A stretch of 5,057 nt of DNA from an uncultured Anaerotruncus sp. (GTDB lineage Bacteria > Bacillota_A > Clostridia > Oscillospirales > CAG-272): positions 1-5,057 of the forward strand of contig CATYWI010000133.1 of the NCBI GenBank assembly GCA_958414155.1, in the 5' to 3' direction. Position numbers and translations under genes: made by a program. The notes beneath the pieces were generated by a model. The model was not told where the DNA came from, searched no databases, and saw only the letters and a list, made by a program, of their open reading frames with translations. Each line of letters begins with the position of its first letter. Positions within the stretch are counted from its first letter, which is position 1. Of this stretch, positions 1 through 5,000 are shown in pieces.

Positions 1-194
1 GCGGCGCAGAGCAGGGAAATAACACCGCTGCCGCAGCCGAGTTCGCACGCGCGTGTATTCGTTCTTTTCAGATAAGCGGCAAGCAGGTACGAGTCGGTGC
101 CCCATTGCAGGCCGCGTGTTTTCTGTATAAGTGAGATGCGTTCGCCGACGGCGCAGATACGCTCGTCGGGCAACAGAACTATTTCAGGGTGCAT
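1..194 (-). CDS. tRNA1(Val) adenine-N6 methyltransferase-like protein (TrmN6/YabB family), N-terminal part only
   Basis: The first 64 codons are present and the rest lies beyond the window's left edge. The product is probably a class I SAM-dependent methyltransferase of COG4123, whose members methylate N6 of A37 in tRNA1(Val). Visible motifs are WGTDSYLLAAYL at residues 31-42, matching the family's segment before the fold (usually G-x-D-x-x-LL), and the SAM-binding motif I ELGCGSGVIS at 51-60. The catalytic NPPY motif would be downstream and cannot be checked. The start is fixed by an in-frame TAG nine bases upstream of the ATG. The Shine-Dalgarno is weak (GTGAG at 204-208, 9-nt spacing). A yabB-type gene beside ricT and holB is the known Bacillus arrangement and supports the call. 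The gene begins just 26 nt after a terminator, so its expression may depend on read-through. Specificity among N6-adenine methyltransferases is inferred. Confidence 0.78.
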   Translation of the reverse strand, partial: MHPEIVLLPDERICAVGERISLIQKTRGLQWGTDSYLLAAYLKRTNTRACELGCGSGVISLLCA

Positions 195-219
195 ACAGAT
201 CTACTCACTTTTTTAATAT

Positions 220-261
220 AAAATAATAAAAACGGAGGCGCATCATTGATGATCCGCCCCC
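220..261 (-). terminator. Rho-independent terminator after the ferredoxin gene
   Basis: Read on the minus strand, positions 261 to 234 form a long stem. Seven outer pairs include one G-U, then come a single C/G-side mismatch at 254/241 and four A/T-rich pairs closing on a 4-nt loop. The U-rich tail TTTTTATTATTTT follows (232-220). The A-C mismatch seen on the plus strand becomes a G-U wobble on the minus strand, and the T-tract exists only on that strand, so the direction is clear. It ends transcripts coming from fdx and possibly from holB-ricT, yet lies directly before the methyltransferase start. Confidence 0.85.
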
Positions 262-275
262 AAAAAATAACGACT

Positions 276-294
276 CGGCGGCGGAGTGCCGCCG
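276..294 (-). repeat. GC-rich hairpin, fourth of five in the ferredoxin 3' region
   Basis: A perfect 7-bp inverted repeat (CGGCGGC / GCCGCCG) encloses a 5-nt loop. It has no T-tract in either direction, so it is not an independent terminator. It lies 15 bp from the terminator stem and belongs to the hairpin run between the fdx stop and that terminator. ACTC at 273-276 can also pair with GAGT at 284-287, giving a competing smaller fold. Function is unknown; RNA 3'-end protection is one possibility. Confidence 0.55.
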
Positions 295-313
295 TTCTGA
301 TCAAGCGTTAGTC

Positions 314-347
314 AAAGACGCCCGGTGCCGGGCACCGAAACGCCTTT
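314..347 (-). repeat. Imperfect long hairpin, third of five in the ferredoxin 3' region
   Basis: On the minus strand, AAAGGCG (347-341) pairs with CGTCTTT (320-314), including one G-U. Inside lies CGGTGC / GCACCG with a CCG loop, separated from the outer stem by a 3x2 internal loop. The core at 323-337 is a perfect 15-nt interrupted palindrome. The G-U pair forms only in minus-strand RNA (A-C on plus), which agrees with transcription from fdx. A short CTTT end is present but no real U-tract. Confidence 0.55.
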
Positions 348-358
348 ATTTCTCAAAA

Positions 359-378
359 GCAGTGGCTTGAGCCACTGC
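359..378 (-). repeat. 8-bp perfect stem-loop (copy 1 of a two-copy family), possible weak terminator
   Basis: GCAGTGGC and GCCACTGC flank a TTGA loop (plus-strand reading). On the minus strand the stem can extend by two G-U and two A-U pairs into TTTT (355-358), followed by GAGAAAT, so it could act as a weak terminator 38 nt past the fdx stop. The same design recurs at 3414-3433 with one base pair swapped and a GTGA loop. Confidence 0.6.
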
Positions 379-389
379 CCTTGAGGTCC

Positions 390-404
390 GCCGCCAAAGG
401 CGGC
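390..404 (-). repeat. Short GC hairpin directly after the ferredoxin gene
   Basis: GCCGCC and GGCGGC form a 6-bp stem with a 3-nt loop, beginning 12 nt after the fdx stop codon. No T-tract follows. It is the first of the five consecutive hairpins. The last bases of the window (5042-5051, ATGCCGCCTT) match one arm and its flank in the minus-strand reading, which is a weak hint that the element recurs after malQ. Confidence 0.5.
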
Positions 405-416
405 ATTCATGATGCC

Positions 417-587
417 TTACTCGGCTTTGGGAGCCTCGACAGGACATACACCGGCGCATGCGCCGCATTCTATGCACTTATCGGGGTCGATTACGTATTT
501 GCCGTCGCCCTCGCTTATAGCGCCGACGGGGCATTCAGCAGCGCAGGTTCCGCAGCTGATGCAGTCATCACTGATCTTGTATGCCAT
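417..587 (-). CDS. 2x[4Fe-4S] ferredoxin, 56 residues
   Basis: This encodes a small soluble bacterial (clostridial-type) ferredoxin beginning MAYKISDDCISCGTCAAECP. Two Cys-x2-Cys-x2-Cys-x3-Cys-Pro motifs are complete: C9, C12, C15, C19-P20 and C38, C41, C44, C48-P49. In each, the first three cysteines bind one cluster and the fourth binds the other. The 56-residue length is typical of the family, which serves as a low-potential electron carrier for pyruvate:ferredoxin oxidoreductase, hydrogenase and similar anaerobic enzymes. A clear Shine-Dalgarno, GGAGG (597-601), lies 9 nt before the ATG. The gene has its own promoter (618-645), separate from the upstream ricT, and a hairpin-rich 3' region. 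In Bacillus this position is held by yabA. The specific redox partner cannot be told from sequence; a link to the Fe-S protein RicT next door is only inference. Confidence 0.96.
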   Translation of the reverse strand: MAYKISDDCISCGTCAAECPVGAISEGDGKYVIDPDKCIECGACAGVCPVEAPKAE

Positions 588-617
588 AGCAGTTTACCTC
601 CATATGAGAATAGATAT

Positions 618-645
618 ATTGTATCACAAATGCAGAGATATGCAA
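618..645 (-). promoter_or_regulatory. Sigma-A type promoter of the ferredoxin gene
   Basis: On the minus strand, TTGCAT (645-640) is followed after 16 nt by TACAAT (623-618). The -10 is preceded by TG plus one base (TGATACAAT), an extended -10 that can compensate for the poor -35. The predicted transcript start is near 611, giving a leader of about 24 nt that includes the GGAGG site. It allows ferredoxin to be made well above the level of the holB-ricT message. Confidence 0.72.
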
Positions 646-669
646 GTGCTTTTTGAAAATTAAATTTGA

Positions 670-703
670 ATCGGCAATAAAATTTAAGCAAATGATGCCG
701 ATC
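670..703 (-). terminator. Possible weak terminator or stem-loop after ricT
   Basis: ATCGGCA (702-696 read on minus) pairs perfectly with TGCCGAT (676-670), with an extra G-U possible. A 19-nt AT-rich loop separates the arms. It starts 16 nt past the ricT stop and is followed by TCAAATTTAATTTTC, U-rich but interrupted. The large loop makes it a poor intrinsic terminator, so it may only partly separate ricT from fdx. Confidence 0.35.
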
Positions 704-718
704 AGTGTCAGAAAATGC

Positions 719-2188
719 TTATTCCTCCGGAATAATGTCACCGTCATCGCTATCATCGACGGATTGCGCTTCGTTGCGGTGCGTGCCGCGCGAGATCACG
801 TTTACGGTGTCGCGGCGATATGCCTTGGGCGGATCGCTCGGTTTGTCGTCAAGACGAACCTTTACAGTGCCTGCAATGGGATTGTTTTCGGTCACGATAC
901 CGCGACCGTCCGCAGTCTCAACTATCGAATCTACCGGCGGCGTGAGCTTTATCTCACGATCGTAGGTCTCGTGCTCAAAGCGCAGGCAGCACATAAGTCT
1001 GCCGCAGCATCCGGAAATTTTTGAAGAGCTGAGCGACAGTCCCTGCTCCTTTGCCATGCGTATGGATACCTGGTTGAAGTTAGGCAGGAAGCTGGCGCAG
1101 CAGAGTTTTCTGCCGCAAACGCCGTAGCCGCCGAGAAGCTTCGCTTCGTCGCGTATTCCGATCTGACGCAACTCGATACGGGTGCGGAAGACCGCGGCAA
1201 GGTCCTTCACCAGCTCGCGGAAATCAACGCGCCCCGCGGCGGTGAAGTAGAATATGAGCTTGGTGTTGTCAAAGGTGTAGCTTGAGCCGATGAGTTTCAT
1301 TTCAAGTCCGCGTGTGGCGATCTTCTCGGCGCAGATATTCATGGCTTCTGCCTCGCGGCGATGATTTTCCTCGTCGCGCTTGGCATCCTCCGCGGTTGCG
1401 CGGCGTCCGACGGCACGCAGTGGCTGAACTATCTCATCGTTGGAAACATATGTGTTGCCCATGCTTATCTCGCCGTACTCAACGCCGCGCGCCGTTTCGA
1501 CTATCGCATGCTCGCCGCGCACGAATTTATCGGCGCCGGGAGCAAAATAATATGTCTTTCCCGAATTTTCAAACCGTATCCCCACAACCTCGGTCTTGCC
1601 TTCATTCGATGGATTTTCTTCAGCCGTGGCATTGCGCGGCAGAATGCACTCGGGCAGAATGTCCTCATCGGGAATGCGGAAATCGTCGGGACCCGGCACA
1701 TAGCTGTCATCCTTGTCGTTAGCGGTGCTGACGAGCGATACCGGGCGGCTCGATCCGGAAAGCGAAATGTCGGCAAAGCTGTCCGCAACATCAACGCCGG
1801 GTACGGAACGCGCGGCGGCAGGATCGTCAAAGGTTCTCTGCGTGCGTTCGTTGGTTCCGTTTTTGCGTCCGGAGCGGTTCTGTCCGGGTGCGCGGCGTTT
1901 GCCGCCGCGGTCGTTCTTCTCGGTGGCGTTCACGGCGCCGGGATTTTTCTTATCTGTGTCGGGACGGCGCTGCTTTGCCGCCTCGGGATGCGGTTTTGAC
2001 TGTTCTGCGGCGCGCTGTTCGCCTGTTGCATCTGCCGCCGCAGGTGCGCCGGCTTTTTTATTGTTTCCGCCGGGCTGACGCCTCTGGCCTCTCTGACCGT
2101 TTCTCGGGCGTCTTTCGCGGTTGGCAGAAGCTCCTGAGTTGGCGGTCGATTCACCGCCGGTCGTTTTTTTATCCTTGATCTCGTCCAT
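719..2188 (-). CDS. ricT: RicT/YaaT family protein (PSP1 domain, Fe-S), with a long basic N-terminal extension
   Basis: In Bacillus, RicT joins RicA and RicF in a cytoplasmic Fe-S complex that promotes RNase Y-dependent mRNA maturation and affects sporulation, biofilm and competence. The conserved part begins near residue 200 (VVGIRFENSGKTYYF) and holds the PSP1 C-terminal domain at about 260-345. The hallmark cysteine clusters follow: CGRKLCC (C358, C363, C364) and CCGRLMCC (C394, C395, C400, C401), candidate ligands for [4Fe-4S]. A segment at about 415-468 looks like a small beta domain. The protein is 489 residues against roughly 275 in B. subtilis. The excess is residues 1-190, rich in R, K, G, N, Q, A and D and probably disordered and nucleic-acid binding. 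The ATG has AAGGA 8 nt upstream (2197-2201). It lies 22 nt after the holB stop, so the two are co-transcribed. The family call is firm; the function in this organism is by homology. Confidence 0.94.
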   Translation of the reverse strand: MDEIKDKKTTGGESTANSGASANRERRPRNGQRGQRRQPGGNNKKAGAPAAADATGEQRAAEQSKPHPEAAKQRRPDTDKKNPGAVNATEKNDRGGKRRAPGQNRSGRKNGTNERTQRTFDDPAAARSVPGVDVADSFADISLSGSSRPVSLVSTANDKDDSYVPGPDDFRIPDEDILPECILPRNATAEENPSNEGKTEVVGIRFENSGKTYYFAPGADKFVRGEHAIVETARGVEYGEISMGNTYVSNDEIVQPLRAVGRRATAEDAKRDEENHRREAEAMNICAEKIATRGLEMKLIGSSYTFDNTKLIFYFTAAGRVDFRELVKDLAAVFRTRIELRQIGIRDEAKLLGGYGVCGRKLCCASFLPNFNQVSIRMAKEQGLSLSSSKISGCCGRLMCCLRFEHETYDREIKLTPPVDSIVETADGRGIVTENNPIAGTVKVRLDDKPSDPPKAYRRDTVNVISRGTHRNEAQSVDDSDDGDIIPEE

Positions 2189-2210
2189 ATTAATATTCCT
2201 TGAAAAATTA

Positions 2211-3269
2211 TTACTTCATTGGTTTTGTCCGGCACGTTGCGGCGTTTATCAGTCCGAAGACTGTAAGCCTTGTGTTGGCGTTCTGCGATAACAGCTCGCG
2301 CGCCTTTTCCACCGAGTCGTAGAGATATATCAGCCGCGTGAGCGTGTATCCGCCGCAAAGTTCCTCGGCGGTGTTGCGATCAGCGAAAAACCGCAGCGGC
2401 ACATCCTCGCACTTCTTTTTCAGCGCAAGGTCGCGCAGTGCAAGCGACAGATCGTAAAGCAGCAGCGCGGCATCGTCTCTTTTTCCGGATGACACCGGAT
2501 AGAGCAGAGAATACAGCGCTTCGGCATGACTGCCGGACGATGATGTGCGACAGAATTCCTCTGCGATCCTGCGCCGTGCGGCGACTGCATCCTTTTCCTT
2601 GCCTTCAAACAGCTCGATGGCACGTCCGGCGCAGCCGTCGGCAGCCATTATGACGCCGTGAAATGCGGCGGCATCCGCAGCGCGTATACGCGCCGCCTCG
2701 GGCGAGCGCTCTGCGGCTATTTCCGCAACCGTGGTAGGCGGGAGAGGCTGCATACGCAGTGACGGCGCACGTGAACGCACTGTCTCAAGCATATTGCGCG
2801 AATTTTCGGCTATCAGCAGAAAAACAAGATATGACGGAGGCTCCTCCAGGGTGAGCAGAAGCGCGTTCTGCGCCTGTACCGTCATCGTGTCGGCATCCTC
2901 TATAATGTATATTTTGTAGTCAAGCTCGTTGGGCAGGATGTGAACATCTGTCCTCAGTGCGCGCACGGTGTCTATGCCTATGCTCGCTTTGCCGTCCTCG
3001 CGTGAGACGGTTATCACATCCGGCGATATACCCGCATAGATCTTGCGGCATGCGGCGCATTCACCGCACGGCAGGACCGCACCGGAGCCGCGCTTCTCGC
3101 AGGAAAGCGCCGCGGCGATATTCACTGCAAGCGTGTGCCTCCCGCTCCCGTGCTTGCCTTCGATGATGTAGGCGTGTGCCAGTCCCGCGCCGGAGAGTAT
3201 GTCCCGCGCCAACCGTGTGCGCAGAGCGTCGTTGCCGCGTATCCCCGGGAAAATATTTTTCATTTCCAT
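2211..3269 (-). CDS. holB: DNA polymerase III subunit delta'
   Basis: This encodes the delta' subunit of the clamp loader, which with delta and tau/gamma opens and loads the beta sliding clamp. Counting from the chosen start (352 aa): a P-loop-like GKHGSGRHT at 38-46; a zinc module with C57, C68, C71 and C74 (PCGECAAC); a Walker B-like IYIIEDAD at 120-127 followed by the conserved NALLLTLEEPP; and SRA at 166-168 where clamp-loader AAA+ proteins usually have SRC. The C-terminus carries the family's N-x-N-x-R-L segment (330-335). The P-loop lysine is replaced by Arg, as expected for a subunit that need not hydrolyse ATP. An ATG at 3293 would add eight residues, but it coincides with the predicted transcription start (about 3290). 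ATG 3269 has AGGAAGG 11 nt upstream and is preferred; 3263 is a further option. It heads the operon with ricT. Confidence 0.93.
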   Translation of the reverse strand: MEMKNIFPGIRGNDALRTRLARDILSGAGLAHAYIIEGKHGSGRHTLAVNIAAALSCEKRGSGAVLPCGECAACRKIYAGISPDVITVSREDGKASIGIDTVRALRTDVHILPNELDYKIYIIEDADTMTVQAQNALLLTLEEPPSYLVFLLIAENSRNMLETVRSRAPSLRMQPLPPTTVAEIAAERSPEAARIRAADAAAFHGVIMAADGCAGRAIELFEGKEKDAVAARRRIAEEFCRTSSSGSHAEALYSLLYPVSSGKRDDAALLLYDLSLALRDLALKKKCEDVPLRFFADRNTAEELCGGYTLTRLIYLYDSVEKARELLSQNANTRLTVFGLINAATCRTKPMK

Positions 3270-3280
3270 GCGTTCACCAG

Positions 3281-3287
3281 CCTTCCT
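3281..3287 (-). promoter_or_regulatory. Shine-Dalgarno that decides the holB start
   Basis: AGGAAGG on the minus strand lies 11 nt before the ATG at 3269 and inside the reading frame that would open at 3293. It favours 3269 as the true start; spacing to the next ATG (3263) is 17 nt, too long. Confidence 0.7.
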
Positions 3288-3296
3288 ACCCATTAT

Positions 3297-3325
3297 ATTA
3301 TAGCATTAATATTCTAAAAAGTCAA
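3297..3325 (-). promoter_or_regulatory. Strong sigma-A promoter of the holB-ricT operon
   Basis: On the minus strand, TTGACT (3325-3320) and TATAAT (3302-3297) are separated by 17 nt, with TGC before the -10 making an extended -10. Only one base deviates from consensus. The predicted start is about 3290, leaving a leader of about 20 nt to ATG 3269. The promoter's boxes, spacing and TGC extension are the same as those of the divergent malQ promoter. Confidence 0.88.
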
Positions 3326-3379
3326 CACACACGGCGTCGGTGCGGATAAAAGAAAAATATTACCGATGAGCGTATTTAC

Positions 3380-3404
3380 AGCCGCCTTGTTTGCGGTTTT
3401 TTCT
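3380..3404 (+). terminator. Orphan terminator-like hairpin on the plus strand, upstream of malQ
   Basis: AGCCGC (3380-3385) pairs with GCGGTT (3393-3398), including one G-U, across a 7-nt loop and runs into six T's and CT. This is a plausible intrinsic terminator for plus-strand RNA, yet no plus-strand gene lies upstream; the nearest DNA is the holB promoter on the other strand. It could end a short unannotated RNA, block transcription antisense to holB, or be chance. The T-tract is good and the stem is short. Confidence 0.45.
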
Positions 3405-3413
3405 AAAATTCCG

Positions 3414-3433
3414 GCAGTCGCGTGAGCGACTGC
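3414..3433. repeat. 8-bp perfect stem-loop (copy 2 of a two-copy family)
   Basis: GCAGTCGC and GCGACTGC flank a GTGA loop. It matches the element at 359-378 at every stem position except one base pair, which is G-C there and C-G here; the loop differs by one base (TTGA versus GTGA). No T-tract follows on either strand, so it is not a terminator. CCGGCA (3411-3416) could instead pair with TGCCGG (3448-3453), a fold that excludes this hairpin. Function is unknown. Confidence 0.6.
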
Positions 3434-3479
3434 ACAAATACAGGAGATGCCGGTGGGATAAATATCCTTTTCCGTTTTA

Positions 3480-3508
3480 TTGACTTTGACCTCCTGCAAT
3501 GCTATAAT
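3480..3508 (+). promoter_or_regulatory. Strong sigma-A promoter of malQ
   Basis: TTGACT (3480-3485) and TATAAT (3503-3508) are 17 nt apart, with TGC directly before the -10 (extended -10). The predicted start is near 3515, giving a leader of about 40 nt. An overlapping TTGACC at 3486-3491 is too close to the -10 to serve as the -35. I see no clear catabolite (cre) or LacI-type operator around it. Confidence 0.88.
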
Positions 3509-3517
3509 TAATAAAAA

Positions 3518-3536
3518 AGCCGTGTCATTCACGGCT
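3518..3536. promoter_or_regulatory. Leader hairpin of malQ; minus-strand terminator
   Basis: AGCCGTG and CACGGCT form a perfect 7-bp stem with a TCATT loop. On the plus strand it would sit within a few bases of the malQ mRNA 5' end, just before the AAAGG ribosome site (3538-3542). Read on the minus strand the same stem is followed by TTTTTTATT, a standard intrinsic terminator that would stop RNA antisense to malQ before it reaches holB. Either role, or both, fits the sequence. Confidence 0.65.
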
Positions 3537-3555
3537 GAAAGGTTGGTTTTTATAT

Positions 3556-4998
3556 ATGCATCGCAGTTCAGGAGTACTGCTTCACGTCTCGTCATTGCCG
3601 GGCAAATACGGCTGCGGCGATTTTGGCAGGGGTGCGACCGAATTTATAGATAAAGCCGCCGCGTGCGGTTTCTCACTGTGGCAGGTGCTGCCATTCTGCG
3701 TGCCGGACATATACGCCTCTCCGTACAGTTCAATGTCTACCTTCTCGGGCAATCCGTATTTCATTGACCTTGAAGAGTTGCACAGGCGCGGACTTCTGAC
3801 CACTGATGAACTGGCGGCGGCTGAAGAGAAAAGCCCGTATGCCTGTGAGTTCGAACGTCTCGGAGCGGAAAGACTGCCGCTTTTGTTTCGTGCGGCGGTG
3901 CGCGCCGCGCAGGATGCAGATACGGTAGCCGCCGTGGACGCTTTTATGTCGAAGAACCCGAGGGTAGCCGAGTTCTGTCTTTTCATGGCAAAACGCACCG
4001 CTAACGGCGGCAGCGCGTGGCAGGAATGGACGAATGACGGCTTTGACGACTGCGTTCTGTTTGCGTGGCGGTTCATCCAGTACGAATTTTTCACCGAATG
4101 GGCGAAGGTCAGAGCGTATGCAAATTCAAAAGGCATCAGCGTAATCGGAGATATTCCTTTTTACGTAGCGCTTGACAGCAGCGACGTATGGGGAAGCCGC
4201 AGTCAGTTTCTGCTTGACCGTGACGGCAGACCGGAATGGGTCGCGGGCGTTCCGCCGGATTATTTCTCTGCGGACGGACAGCTCTGGGGCAATCCGTTAT
4301 ATGACTGGAAGCATATGAAGGCTGACGGCTGGTCATTCTGGCACGACAGGCTGACATTCATGCTTTCCATGTTTGACGGGATAAGGATCGACCATTTCCG
4401 CGCGGTGGAATCATACTTTGCGATACCGGGGAACGCGGATACCGCGCGCGACGGCAGGTGGCGGCGCGGTCCCGGACTTGAGTTTGCAAAAATGATCAAG
4501 GATATCGCGGGCGATAAGCTCATCATCGCCGAGGACCTCGGCGATGATACCGCAAAGGCGCGTGTGCTTATCGAAAAATGCGGCTTTTCCGGTATCCGCG
4601 TGCTCCAGTTCGGTTTTACATCCGGGCGTGATATGCACCACAGACCGCACAGCTATCCGGCAAAATGCGCGGCGTACACCGGCACGCATGATAACAATAC
4701 GCTGCTCGGCGACGTTTACGAAATGCCGCAGGACTGCCGTCGAGAGCTTTTTGATTATTGCGGTTGCCCGGATGATTTTGATGCCGCGTGCGTTCAGATT
4801 ATAAGAGCGCTCATGGCATCTGCGGCGGATACCGTTATACTGCCGATGCAGGATGTTCTCGGTTTCGGCGCAGATACGCGGATGAACCGTCCCGGTATAG
4901 GTGAGGGCAACTGGACCTTCCGCATTACATACAATCAGCTTGCTTCGGTCGATGTCGGGAGATTTGCCCGAATGAACGAGCTGACGGGGAGAAAATAA
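3556..4998 (+). CDS. malQ: 4-alpha-glucanotransferase (amylomaltase, GH77)
   Basis: This cytoplasmic enzyme transfers alpha-1,4-glucan segments between maltodextrins, releasing glucose, in maltose/maltodextrin or glycogen turnover. The 480-residue length is normal for short bacterial GH77 enzymes. The N-terminus RSSGVLLHVSSLPGKYGCGDFG (split: RSSGVLLH, VSSLPG, GCGDFG) matches the family start closely and confirms the ATG. Catalytic residues are visible: nucleophile D279 in GIRIDHFRA, acid/base E326 in IIAEDLG, and the third carboxylate D379 in YTGTHDN. The substrate loop GVPPDYFSADGQLWGNP (231-247) and the terminal segment NRPGIGEGNW (444-453) are also intact. There is no signal peptide. The only ribosome site seen, AAAGG (3538-3542), is 13 nt from the ATG, longer than usual. 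The gene has its own promoter, is divergent from holB, and ends 2 nt before a long inverted repeat. No other sugar gene is in view, so pathway context is inferred. Confidence 0.97.
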   Translation: MHRSSGVLLHVSSLPGKYGCGDFGRGATEFIDKAAACGFSLWQVLPFCVPDIYASPYSSMSTFSGNPYFIDLEELHRRGLLTTDELAAAEEKSPYACEFERLGAERLPLLFRAAVRAAQDADTVAAVDAFMSKNPRVAEFCLFMAKRTANGGSAWQEWTNDGFDDCVLFAWRFIQYEFFTEWAKVRAYANSKGISVIGDIPFYVALDSSDVWGSRSQFLLDRDGRPEWVAGVPPDYFSADGQLWGNPLYDWKHMKADGWSFWHDRLTFMLSMFDGIRIDHFRAVESYFAIPGNADTARDGRWRRGPGLEFAKMIKDIAGDKLIIAEDLGDDTAKARVLIEKCGFSGIRVLQFGFTSGRDMHHRPHSYPAKCAAYTGTHDNNTLLGDVYEMPQDCRRELFDYCGCPDDFDAACVQIIRALMASAADTVILPMQDVLGFGADTRMNRPGIGEGNWTFRITYNQLASVDVGRFARMNELTGRK

Positions 4999-5000
4999 AC

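Noticed and set aside
200..420. Hairpin cluster considered as a CRISPR array, integron site or riboswitch
   Set aside because: The stems differ in sequence and spacing, no direct repeats with spacers exist, and they lie after rather than before a gene with a terminator last. No known riboswitch core was recognised.
381..663. Two plus-strand open frames opposite the ferredoxin gene
   Set aside because: Both are antisense to a complete ferredoxin and cross its promoter; neither has a domain.
1361..1999. Open frame of 212 codons on the plus strand
   Set aside because: It is antisense to ricT, has no ribosome site or recognisable motif, and its composition mirrors the GC-rich complement of the basic RicT tail.
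1930..2358. Minus-strand frame spanning the holB-ricT junction, possible frameshift fusion
   Set aside because: It uses a different frame from both genes. Both genes are intact with normal ends and a ribosome site between them, so no fusion or frameshift is needed.
3454..3475. GGATAAATATCC followed by TTTTCC as a terminator
   Set aside because: The stem is only 4-5 A/T-rich pairs, too weak to support.
3480..3560. Catabolite (cre) or MalR-type operator at the malQ promoter
   Set aside because: No palindrome resembling the cre or LacI-family consensus is present around the -10 or start region.
3314..3595. Minus-strand frame of 93 codons in the holB-malQ gap
   Set aside because: It would start inside malQ, run through the malQ promoter and the minus-strand terminator at 3518-3536, and end in the holB promoter. 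No ribosome site is convincing.
3582..4136. Minus-strand frame of 184 codons inside malQ
   Set aside because: It is a shadow of malQ, whose catalytic motifs are complete in the plus frame.
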